Below are positions 1 to 11,018 of a stretch of DNA of 64,000 nt, piece after piece. Both the position numbers and the translations under genes were made by a program. The stretch lies in the NCBI GenBank assembly GCA_009792885.1, contig WMCF01000059.1:2065806-2129805 (forward strand), given 5' to 3'. Below the pieces are notes generated by a model, which was not told where the DNA came from, made no database searches, and saw nothing but the letters and a program-made list of their open reading frames with translations. Source of the DNA: Eremophila alpestris peregrina (lineage: Eukaryota > Chordata > Aves > Passeriformes > Alaudidae). Numbering within the stretch: the stretch's first letter is position 1; every line of letters starts with the position of its first letter.

Positions 1-118
1 CCCTGCACGGCTGTGATCCCATTCCCTGCACGGCTGTGATCCCCCATTCCCTGCACGGCTGTGATCCCATCTCTGCACGGCTGTGATCCCATCTCTGCAC
101 GGCTGTGATCCCACATCC
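1..118. repeat. Minisatellite, 22-25 bp unit
   Basis: Five head-to-tail copies of a unit built on CTGCACGGCTGTGATCCC start at about 3, 26, 51, 73 and 95. The array touches the left edge and probably continues outside the window. No coding potential is evident. Confidence 0.9.
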
Positions 119-169
119 CCTGGGGTCTCAGAGCTGGGACCCGGCGCATCTCCCGCAGGTGCGAGGTGT

Positions 170-330
170 CCCCGCGGGCCAGTACCCGGGTTGGGCCGGT
201 ACCGGTAGCCAGGCGGGCCGGTAGCCGGTACCCTGATGGGGTCGGCAGCCCCTCGGGCCGGTATCGGTATCCCCTGGGGCCGGTACCGATAGTCCCTGGG
301 GCCGGTGGCCGGGCGGGGCCGGTAGCCAGC
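170..330. repeat. Degenerate GGCCGGTA-rich tandem repeat
   Basis: GGGCCGGTA or a close variant recurs about six times with uneven spacing (about 20-35 bp). The block is very rich in C, G and CpG. Reading frames across it are compositional artefacts. Confidence 0.6.
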
Positions 331-503
331 AGGTAGCGCTGCGGGTCCATCCCTGGCTCCGCCGCGCCCCCTCGACCGCCCTGCGGGCTCCGTCTGTCCG
401 TCTGTCCATCCCAGCCCTGCAGGAGTGACCACGAGCGTGGGGACCCGCTCAGCACGGCCGCTGGACACCGAGCGGTGGCACCCACTGCCTGCCCGGACCC
501 CGG

Positions 504-638
504 GTGCGGGACTCATCCATCAGGATTCCCAAACCGGGAGTCGTGTCAGGATCCCCAGTGCGAGACCCATCCATCGGGATTCCCAACCCACGGCTCGCGT
601 CAGGATCCCCGGTGCCGGATCCATCGGCATTCCCGGAG
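504..638. repeat. 54-bp tandem repeat, about 2.5 copies
   Basis: Units begin at 504, 558 and 612, each opening with GTGC(G/C)(G/A)GA and running through CATCCATC.GGATTCCCAA to GTCAGGATCCCC. The third copy is truncated. No gene is associated. Confidence 0.75.
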
Positions 639-3561
639 AGGAGCGCTGCTGCTGCCCGATCTGTGCCCACAGGGAAGGGGAACGCGGCCGCATTTGCAGC
701 AGGTCTTTTTCCTGGCATGCTCCAGAAACGCTGAAACATTCCAGCGGCATCCCGCTGCCTCCTGGCTGCACTGCAAACAGCTGATCCCTGTAGGATCGCA
801 CCCGCAGCCTTTCCCAGGCTGACCTGGAGCATCCCTGCCTCCCCAGCCCGCCCCGCGGCCCCCCGCCCTGCCTTCGGCTGGGCTGTTTGCGCTGAGGAGT
901 TGCTGCAGCAGAAGTGCAATTCCAGCAAAAGCTGGCAGGGAATCCAGGGGCCAAGTCCGGAGTAAATTCTGATAATGCTGTGTTTACATCAGGAATTTCT
1001 CGGGCAGATTAATCACATGAATGAAGTAACAGATGGGAACTCGCTGGAGACACTGTAACAGGAATTCCAGCGCAGGGCCAGGCTGGCAGCTCAGCCCTGG
1101 GAGCGCCACTGCCGGGACCACCTCGGCAGGGATGGGGTCAGACAGGGATCGGTGCTGGAGAACAGCAGCACCCAGAGGGGAACTCTCCTGCAAGAGCCAG
1201 TCGAGACAGAAGGACAGCAGGACAGCAGCTCGTCCCCTGGCACACACCAGCCTGTCCTTCCAAGGCTTGTGACATCCCAGAAATTATGGATATTGAGGGT
1301 GTCACATCCAGGAAATTATGAGTATCGAGGGCATCATTGCAGGAAAGGCCTCGTGCTCCTGCTGCCAGTCTCACCCTCACCACCTGCCTGGTTTTACCAG
1401 CTCTGGACTCAGATCCAGGTTAGCCAGGGTAGATTGGAGACTTTTTGATGTCTTCACAAACCTTCCCAGTCTGGCTGAGTGCTGCCCACAAAGCTGGCCG
1501 GTGGCACCAGCCCTGCAGCTGCCAGTGCACACATTCCCAACATTCCTGCCGAGCTCTGGGCAGCAGCCACAGAGCACAGCCCGGCTCTGGCTGCCACGGC
1601 AGGAGGGACACAGGCTCAGGTGTGAGGAGCAGAGCCGAGCATTGCGTGGTGCTGGCCCTGCCCCGGCTCTGGAGCCAGCTCCTGGAGCCAACAAGGCTTC
1701 CTGCTCTGGGGACAAAGGCTCCCCTGGGGCTGCAGAGGGGAACAAACGTCACCCTTTAGCTGGGAGCACATAAAACCCAGTGCTGGGTTAGTCATCAGCT
1801 CCCTCTTGTCCCTTCCACTGCTGGGGGACACGGCTCCTGCTGGTGCTTCTGTCAGCTCCAATAAACAGCCGTGTTTAATGCCACGAGGGGAGAGGGGAGA
1901 GGGAACTCCATCCAAAAACAACACGTTTTGAGCACGGTGCCCTCAATGGCTCCGTGTCTCCCCCAGTGTGCCAGGCAGCAGTGCAGGGAAGCAGGCTCTG
2001 AGGGCCAGGGTGAGCCACATGAACCAGGCTCTGTCCCCCCTGCGTGGCCACGCACGTTCCAGCTCGCCCGACCCCGTGAATCACAAGCCATTAACATTCT
2101 CACACTGACATCTCCAAAATACTTCAGGGATAAATTGGTTGCTGGCTGATTTGCGAAGCATTTAGGCAAAATTATTAGGAGGAAGGTTGGTGGGCAGCCA
2201 AGAGCCGGACCCCGAGGGAGGCTGCATGCCTGTGGGTCACTTGGATGCTCATCCCGTGGCCTTGGGGAGCTCAGCCTGGGCCCCACAGGTTGACAGCACC
2301 ACAGGCCAGCCAGGAAACGTGGCATAACTCACCCTCAGGAAGGGCTGCAGTGCCCTGGCGCTGCTGGATAAACAGGAGCAGGCTGGATGCACACAGCAGA
2401 GCCCCGGAGGCATCCCAGCACCTTCACAAGTGCCATTGGCACCAGAAGGGACCCAGAGCCCGGTGCCCACTGCCTGCCCACAGCCCTGGGCCATGGGCAG
2501 GTGTGGGGAGGCAGGATTCTGACAGTCAGGGGGGAATTGGTCATCCAAAAAAAGCCCTCACTGTGTTTTGCATGGCCACAACCCCACATCCCCCTGCTCT
2601 GCCCAGCAGTGGCACCCATCAATCTCCTCCTGCCCACCCTGGCTGGAGGTGATGTGGAGTTCTAGGCTGTCAGAGGGCTGGAAAACCCGAGATAGGAAGA
2701 GAAATGTCGCCCCAAATTTATTGTATTTACTTTCTCCAATGTTTTCAGAATTTTTTCGTCTTCAATAGTTTATATTATGCACATTTATCAGCTTTCCTTC
2801 AGGCTTTTAACCCCAGATTCACTGTCTCAGGTTGTAGTGGAAAGTGATGAAATGGGCATTCCTGGAGCGTCTGCTCACAGGGAGGGCTGTGGCCAAATTT
2901 AATCAAAGGGCCAGAATGAACCCAATGCAAGTGAAACCTTCGGTGTCCCTGGCACTGTGGACTTCCTGTGGATCTCCACACCCCCACAGCTGCCAGAAGC
3001 ACCCACCCGTTTTATTCCCAGCTCTATACACATTTCCTATTCATCAGAGCTGGATTTTTCTTATTTTTGCAGTGAAGAAATGGGCAAACCCACGTGTTAC
3101 AAAAAAATATTTGCAACTAAAACGGCCTTTTCTGTAGCAATCTTCTTTTTAACGAGCATTTTCAACCCTGCAGGAAGCCAAGGCAGCCAGCAGTGACACC
3201 AACCCCCTCAGACTCTGTCCTGCCTGCAAGTCCCAGCCTCGGCAGGAGGGCAGTGGTCCCCGAAATAAGGGGAAATCACACAAATGAAGGCAGGGCGTGA
3301 GCAAAACCGGCATTTAAATCCTGGCAAATGTGTAGCTAATGAGTAAATTAACTCCCTGGCTGGGATCTATTGAACAGCGCGGCCCCAAGAGAGGACAATG
3401 GGATCAAAGGAGGAATTTCCCGTGCTCTGGCCGCGCTCCGTGCCCGCCGTGCCCAAAGCTGCCCAAAGGAGCCCACACAGCCCCCGGGGTGGGACACAAC
3501 GCCCCGGATTTCTGGGGGCTCCCCGGAGGGACAGGGATGGCCCGGGAGCAGCCCCACGGGG
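639..3561. other. Intergenic, no gene recognised
   Basis: I find no ORF with family resemblance, no exon with convincing splice sites and no RNA gene. Many GC-biased open frames exist on both strands but overlap one another and resemble nothing known to me. Confidence 0.6.
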
Positions 3562-3893
3562 GACAATGCGCGCTCCCGCGGGGAGGATAACGCGCGTCCG
3601 CGGGGGAATCATGCGCGCTCCCCCGGGGGGGATAATGCGCGCTCCTGCGGGGGGATAATGCGAGCTCCCTTCGGGGGGATAATGCGCGCTCCCTCGAGGG
3701 GATAATGCGCGCTCCTGTGGGGGGATAATGTGCGCTCCCTCGAGGGGATAATGCGCGTTCCTGCTGGGGATAGTGCGCGCTCCCTCGAGGGGATAATGCG
3801 CGCTCCTGTGGGGGATAATGCGCGCTCCCGCTGGGGAATCATGCGCCCTCCCTCGGGGGGACAACGCGCGCTCCCGAGGGCAGGATTAGCCCG
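3562..3893. repeat. CpG-rich 23-bp minisatellite (GCGCGC core)
   Basis: About 14 tandem copies of a 22-24 bp unit around GGATAATGCGCGCTCC followed by CTCGAGG, CTGTGGG or similar. In the centre, copies ending CCTCGAGG alternate with copies ending CTGTGG or CTGCTGG, giving a roughly 46-bp dimer. Each unit carries several CpGs, so the array is a small CpG-dense island away from any recognised promoter. Confidence 0.9.
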
Positions 3894-5074
3894 CAGCAGG
3901 ACAGCTGAATCAGACGCTCAGCCCTTAACAGGATTCCGCTGCCGGGAGCTCCCATGGAATTACAGAGACCCTGGCCCGGGGTTTTACAAAGCGCGGGGCT
4001 GAGCTCCACGTCCTCTCCACTGCCAGGGCTGAGGGCTCTGCCACCGAGTGGGGGCCTTTCGACATCCTTCAGTGACTCGGGATGAAACCTTCCATTTCCA
4101 TGGAAACACGAACCTTTAGGGGTCCGACCTCGGGGTCTTTGCATTCCTCCAGAGGGGCTGGTCGCCTCTCCAGCCACGCTCTCAGCCACACGGATTAACT
4201 GAATAACCAGGTCAGAAGCAGTGCCTGAATCCAGCCCAGCAAGAGGCCACTCTCATTACATCTCTATTTCCTTGAAAAGTGGATTTGCACCAGGCCAGAC
4301 GTTTTTAAGGCTCGGGGAAGCACCAGGCTAAACAGAGATGAACATTTTTCCAGGTTAACAAAGACTTTTCACCTGCTCCAGCCTGGAATCACCACAATAG
4401 CTCTTGACAGCAGCACACGGGTTTATCAGAGCAAAGGCTGAAAGCACAGCTTGCTGCCCTGACTCCTTGTTGGATTTCTGAGAGGCTGGCAACTGAAAAG
4501 CTGATCCAATTTATCCACAGTTCATTATCCCACATAGCATGACACTGGGACACTCGCAGACATAATCCAGCTTCCTCCTGCCTCGCAAGATGTATTGACC
4601 AAAGGCAAGAAAACAGAGCATTAATAGCTCTCTGCTGTGCAGCTGAATCCGGGCAGCAGCAATGGGATTCTTTGGGCTATTTCTATCCAATCTCACACAA
4701 GAGTAAATCAGAAGCTTCTACAGACTTTCATTAAATTTCTCCCCATTAATACCAACATAACTGAGATCAGAATTTTCCCCTTTTTTATAATGTTTTTCTG
4801 GTATTTTAAAAAATGCTAAAACTCTTCAGCTTCTAGCTGAGCTTAAGATAAAAGTTAACCTCTGAACCACAGCGGTATCTTTCATGTAAGGCACAATGCA
4901 GAGAGGGCTTTTTACAGCGGGTTTCACTCAGTAATGTGTGTTTCAGACTGTATTTCCCCCATCCTCACCTGACTCTGGGAGCCAGGGTACAAGGAACCTC
5001 TAAAATTCACAAGAAATTTCTGAAGGTGGCAAAGAGGCCCCATGGAATGAGACTGGCCAGGACTGAACTTTACT
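3894..5074. other. Intergenic, nothing recognised
   Basis: Unique-looking sequence grading from GC-rich to AT-rich. No exon or RNA gene is visible. Confidence 0.55.
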
Positions 5075-5219
5075 CCATCCCTGGAATTCTTCTAAGCCAG
5101 TCTGGACATGGCATGGAGCACCCTGGTCTGGTGGAAAGTGTCCCTGCCCATGGCAGAGGGACAGAACCAGATGATCTTTAAGGTCCCTTCCAACCCCATC
5201 CATCCCGTGATTCCATGAT
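5075..5219 (+). mobile_element. CR1 LINE 3' tail, sense
   Basis: Shows the avian CR1 signature: CATCCCTGGAA, then GGAGCACCCTGG, TGCCCATGGCAGAGGG, GATGATCTTTAAGGTCCCTT and CCAACCCC, ending in a degenerate ATTC(T/C)ATGAT tail. A 5'-truncated fragment with no coding capacity. Confidence 0.8.
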
Positions 5220-8200
5220 CAATAAGAGGAGAAACAGGCCCTGTTCTCTACCCCCTGACCACCTGAACCACGCTTTAAAAACCACATTTTGTGCCTCCCC
5301 ACCAGCCCTGGCTGCTGCCCAGGCAGATGCCCCCGGGCAGCGTGAGGGCTTTGTAATAACCTGTTATCTGATCTGAGTTCTCCTGGCCTTTCCTCTCGGC
5401 AGACAGTCCTTCAAACCCATTCAGGGATGATGAGTCACTGAAGAAGCACTTAAAACCCATCCTGGATGATAAGGTTAGAGCTGTGTGTGGTGCATTTCCT
5501 GCCCTAGTTTGGAGTTATGCTTGGGCTCTCCACACTTCCTCGCTTGTTCCACCTTCTTCCTTCCAATATTCCCCACCACGCTGAGCTGCAAAACCTCAGA
5601 CAATTCAGGGGAGATTCATCAGGACTCGGTGACCACACTGAGCAGGGAGCAGGCAGCAAGGATGGATCAGCCTTGGGGAGGCACAGCACCACCTGCTCCA
5701 AAGGGCAGGAAAAAAACCCTGTGGGAGTTTGGATCAGGAAAGCTGCTGCAATGATGCCACCAGCCCAGGAGCAGCTCCTCTCCTGGCTGAACACAGCAAA
5801 TCCTCTCAAACACTCCTCAGATGGCTCCTTTAGACCTTTCACCATCCTCCTGTCCCTCGTTTGGACATTCTCTGACAGCTTTATAACTTATCCTGCGGTG
5901 CTCAGAGGTGCATTCAGGACCTGAGGTGAGGCTGCAGAAGTGCAGTGGGTCACCTTTGCCCAGGTGGATCAGCTCCACCCAGGGTGAGGCGACCCCTGAA
6001 TGCAAAATTAAATCCTCATCACTGCCAGGCACTCACAGCGTGCCCCTCACTATCAGCAGTGCAGGATAACTGATTCGCCTCACATCAGTGAAATGATTAT
6101 TCTTAATACTCAGGCACTGATGGTGTTCCTGAGGAAAAGGAAACATAAATCCCCCCATGCCCTGACAGCAACAGCCCACATCCCCAGATAGGAGAGAGCT
6201 GATTAAACCTGGTCACTCCAGCCAGAGCCCGAGCAGTGTTGTTTGTACAAGCCTTGTGGTCACAGCATGTGCAGGATTTGGCCCTATTTCCCCATTTTCA
6301 TTAATCACTGGGAAAATTCTCCACTTAGAAATAATGCTAGAGATATACCTGATAGGGCTTTTTTTTTTTTTTTTCCTCCCTTGGCCACTTCCCACTTGGC
6401 AGCACGGATGGAGTTCTGCCTTTGCAAAACATTTTGAAGCCTGTTTCTGTTCCAATTCAGAATCACCCACCCCAGAGCTTTCCAGGTTATCTGTAAAATA
6501 AAACCTAGAGAAATGGATGGCTTGAAATGCTTCAAACTGATAAACTCAAAATATATTATTTTAACTGTAATTTTGGTTTGCGTTATAAAGCAGAGTGAGA
6601 ATGTTAAAACCACAGAACAAATAGCCAGTGGGAATGGGAAAGGTTGTTTGGAAATTGAAGAAATAGAGTATTTTTGCCCTAAGGACCACCTTTCCTTTCC
6701 TCCAAAGCTTGACAGAGTTTCACAAAACATCTCAAGTTTGATGTGCTGTGTTTTGGGGGGAGCTGGGCTGTTTCTGCTGGGGAGGGTAAGGAGGAACTCC
6801 AGGAGCAAAGCAAACAGCTGGAATCCAGCCAAGGTGCACCGGTGCCACAGTGGGACCAGACCCTCCAGCTGGGCTCCAGTGCTGGTTTAGGCTTGACTTT
6901 GGTGCTCCTGAGCCCCATTCCAGCTGCTCCAGCAGAGTCCAGAGGTGGCAGAGGTGTGCAGCTGCTCGGGGGATGAGGCACAGACAGCCCGTACAAACCC
7001 ACCTCAAACCCTTCCCTGGTTATAAATACAGCAGCCACTGACCCCGGGGATTAATCAGTGGGCTGGTGTCTCTGCGTGGTGTCAGCCCGTGTTTTTCCAC
7101 GGGCCTGTGGAGCCTCAGCCCCTGTGCTGTGCTGCTGACAGCCGGGGCTCACGCCCGCGGGCTCGGCAGTGAGGGCTGCCAGGATTTATGGCCCCACGGT
7201 GCCTCCCCGGCTCTCCTGCACACACAGACCCTCTGCAGGAGGATGGAAACTGGCTCTGCTTGGCGCAGGGTGGGTGTTTTTAGGTGTTCTTGCACCATCT
7301 CTGGCCTCCCGTGGCTGCTGTGACTGACACAGCTGGATGTGTCTGAGCCTGGGGGCACACGGAGCTGCTCCAAGAGGAGCCTGCGGGTCTGGTGGACACG
7401 GGAGGGGGGGAGGGATGGAGCCAGGACCAAGCTGATGCCACAGAATGGGGTGGATGTTGTGAAATCAGCTCTCTCCAGTTCACCACACCTGGCAAGGGCG
7501 TACGGGAAGGCACAGAAACTCCTGGTTGGAAACCCAGGTCTGACATCAGGGTTTTCATTTCCCTCTTTGACCTTTACTGCTGCTTGCAGCTGAACCTGCA
7601 GCCTGACCCCCTTCCCTTGTTCACCGGGCAGGAGCTGCTCAGCTCCAGCTGGGCACATGAGGGAGGGAGGATGTCCCTGTCCTGTCTGTGCCCAGAGAGC
7701 AGCACAGGCCAGAGGGTGACACACACCCCATGGCTGCAAGGCACTGCGTGTCCACACAGCAATTCATCAATTAATGTGAGAAGGAACAAAGCAATTAACA
7801 CTGGAAGCAGGGGATAGACTGACGAAGCACATGCTGTCAGTCAGCTAACGGGGCTGCCTTGTGCCTGTTTGTTTGGCTTCTGTTTCTATGGAGGTGGGGG
7901 CCACATCCAAGGGTCAATTCATTGCTCTGGTTATTTGTCTCTATTCAAAATGCATTTGTAACACCTCAGAGCCCGGGGAGATAGCCAGGGGCTAAGTAGA
8001 GACTGCTCAGCCTTTGGGAGCTGTGTTGTTTTGGGGGATAAAAGACTTTCCCATCACAGCCAAGTGCTGGAGTCACCGGGACTCAGCACTAACCGCACGC
8101 TCGCCTTTGCTGGAGCAGGCACAGCTTGCAGAGGGCCCTGGGCTCCCTCATGTCCTGGTGCTGTCCCTCAGCAAGGAACCCCTTTCCCACCCCAGAAAGG

Positions 8201-9989
8201 ATCCCCTACCCTGTCTCCAGACAGCTGGAACTGCCCCTGAGCACCTTCTTGGCACAGGAGGATGGGGGTCCAGGGCCAGCTCTGCCAGCAGCAGTTGCCC
8301 CAGCTCCTGTGCCTGCACACCCAGAGCAGGAATCCAGCACTGCAGCAGGAGAGACGGCTGGGGAGGGCAGGGGTGGGTGAGATCACACTGCCTTCACCTC
8401 CATGCAAAGATTCTGCAGGGCAGAGGTGGATCTGGTCCCCACCCATGGCTTGCAAACCCTGTCTGATGGTGCCTGGAGCACGCTGCAGGCGGGATATCAC
8501 CTACGGAGCAGCTCTTTGGGGCAGGGAATGCTACAGAGCAGCCTTGCCCATGCATTTACTTACCCTGTTCTCCTCCTTAGGCAGGACACTGACCATGGAC
8601 TGCTCCTCTGCCCCTGTGTCACAACTCTGTGTGTGACACTGGGCCCTGCAGCAGCTGCCCAAGCTTCCTGGCGTGACCAGTCACCACCTTCAGCACCCAG
8701 AGCAAGTCTGTGGAATGACCGACCTGCTAAGAAAAATAGAGAGCCCATTCCTTTGAAGTTAATGAATCGTGAAAGCCTTTGAAAGCAGAGCCTTGTTTAT
8801 TTACTCACCGCAGCTCATGTGGACGAAGCACCCAGACACCCTGAGCGCTGCTAATTTGAATGGAAGATCAAGCACGAGGCTCTGCCCTGGCCTCTTCACT
8901 GCCCCGCGCAGGGAGAGCCTCGTACAGACCCGGGGCAGTGCATGGGCTGTCAGCTGGGTTTTATGGAGAGGAGCATCAAATCAGCCACAGGGCTGACAGA
9001 GAAATTCAGTATCCGGGGTGCAGAGCTCTGACACCCAGCCTGAACCTTTCACTGCAACACCAAAATGCAGCTGTGATCCCCCCTGCAGCCCCCCATCACC
9101 CTCCCCTCCCGGGCTGCACTGCTGCCTGCACTGCTGCCTGCACTGCTGCCTCTTGCTCTCATCCTCAGTTTCATCCCGAGCCAGAGGTCTCCTGCCCAGC
9201 CCCACATCACAGCCAAGACCTGCACATTCACCTGGACACCGCCCTGGGCCCCCCCTCCCTTTCCCTCCCCATGAGAGCAGGATTCAGAACACTCAGGCTC
9301 CTGTCTTTGTGTGAAAGCAGCCCAGTAACAGACAAAAGCCCACAAAGCGGCCACAGCAGAGCCTCCAGCTTCTGCCCGCTGTGATGGGCCTTCTAAACAA
9401 ATTCACAGCCTTCCACGGTCTATAAATATCAGCCTTTTTCAGTGCCACCACTTCGGGGAGAAGCTGTAATGCAATATTCTGTGTGGGCTCTGGGACAAAA
9501 GGACAGCACCCCACCAGCACCAGCTTTCTGTCACTGCAGTTTTCCGAAGTATAATTGGATTATAACCGTGTGTGAGCTTCTAGTCCCTGTTTCTCCCAGG
9601 CTGGGGAAGTCGCTCTCTGATCTGAACAACAGGAATGGGAAGGAAAGAGCAGAATGAGCTGAGCTGGCTGGAGGGGAGGGGGCAGCTGAGGGCTCTGGCA
9701 ATGCGGAAAGGACTTTGGTGGATAATGGGGTTTACAATCCCAGTAATTAATCAGATACATCACGAAAGTGCTGACAATGACAGGTTACCAAAATGCCTGC
9801 TCACCTCCATGAGCAGGCAGGGAGGGAAGAGGGAACTGCCCGGCAGGGTTTGTCTTCACCAGCTGTCAGTCACCAGTTTTAGGGTGATGAAGGAAGCCTG
9901 AGAGCCCAGGGCAGCTCAGCCACTCGCTCTCCCTGTCCTGCATGCCCACTGTGTCCCTGTCCCCCACTGCCTGCAAGTCCCTGGGCACC
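5220..9989. other. Intergenic upstream of WNT2B
   Basis: No gene recognised. It contains a 16-nt T run near 6360 and a short CTGCACTGCTGC repeat near 9115-9152. The sequence alone does not identify enhancers here. Confidence 0.5.
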
Positions 9990-10570
9990 TGTGGGGTCTG
10001 CACCTCCCCCGCCCCTTGGCTGGGATCCTCCCGGGGGCCCCGCACCGGAGCCGCCGGCTCCTGGCAAGCGGATCTCGGTGCGCTGCCCGCTCCTGGAGGG
10101 CACAGCCGAGCCCCGGGAGCCCCGCGGAGCCCCGGGAGCGCGGCTCACCTGCGCTTCCCCACCCGGCAGTGACACCTGGCGGGGGCGAGCGCGGGCGGAG
10201 CCGTCCCCGGGCCCCGCATCCCTCATCCCGCATCGCCCCTTCCCCGGGCGGGGCCCGACGGGGCGGCCGCGACCGGCGGCTCCGCGCCGCATCCCCGCGG
10301 CTGCGGGCGCGGCGGTGGGAGCGGCCCCGGTGCGGGGTGGCGGCGGGGGCAGGAGCCCGGAGGGGGCAGGAGCCCGGAGGGGGCAGGAGCCCGGAGGGGG
10401 CTGTCCGCCGTGCCCTCGGGGAGGCGGGGGTCGGTCGGGCCGGAGCGGCGGCTCCGCGTCTCTGACTCTGCCCAATGAGAGCCCGCAGCACGGCGGGCGC
10501 CGGCGATATTTGGCCGCGGCCCCCGCGCTCCCATCCCCAGAGCTCCCTCGCCCTCCGCGCAAGGACCTCC

Positions 10571-10618
10571 ATGGCCCGGCCCGGCCCCGCGGAGCTCGGG
10601 GGGTGCCGGCCCCGCTGA
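10571..10618 (+). other. Possible uORF 1 in the WNT2B 5' leader
   Basis: An ATG in weak context (T at -3, G at +4) opens a 15-codon frame that ends at TGA before the main start. It matters only if transcription begins upstream of 10571, which is not known. It lies in a different frame from the main ORF. Confidence 0.35.
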
Positions 10619-10700
10619 GCGCCCCGCAGCCCCGCGGGGAGCTCCCCCCACCCCCGGCCCGGCCCGGCCCGGCCCCGCCGCCCCCCGCAGCAGCAGCAGC

Positions 10701-10775
10701 ATGAGCCCGGGCGCGGGGGCCCAGCCGGGGCTCGCTCAGCAGCGCGGAGCCGGCGGACGCGCCGCGGGGCCGTGA
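10701..10775 (+). other. Possible uORF 2 in the WNT2B 5' leader
   Basis: An ATG with A at -3 follows a CAG/GCA triplet run and opens a 24-codon frame closing at TGA 10773-10775, 79 nt before the WNT2B start. If in the mRNA it could dampen WNT2B translation. The peptide is proline/glycine/alanine-rich and resembles nothing known. Confidence 0.4.
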
Positions 10776-10854
10776 CGGGCAGTGCCCCGAGGGGAGCGAG
10801 GGCAGGACCCCCTTCCCCGGTCATTTCTCCGTCTGGACCCCGCCCCGGAGAGAT

Positions 10855-11018
10855 ATGCTCAGCCCAAACCTCCTGGAAGCGTCTCCTGGGATTGCCGTGG
10901 CCCCCGGGCGTGCGGAGTGCGGAGCCTTCCCTCGGACGGCGGGCGCGGCCCCCCGGCTTTGCCTTCCCCTCGTCCTCCTGCTGCTCGCCCTGACGCCCCG
11001 CGCCGACTCCTCGTGGTG
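10855..11018 (+). CDS. WNT2B: WNT2B coding exon 1 (signal peptide)
   Basis: Residues 1-54 plus two bases of Trp55. The ATG has G at -3 and the next residues (LSPN) parallel the human MLRPG start. An in-frame TGA at 10702-10704 lies upstream. The exon ends TCGTGGTG before GTGAGTGAGT, so Trp55 is completed by the first base of exon 2 to give SSWWYIGALG. The open frame is only 56 codons long and easy to miss. Confidence 0.93.
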
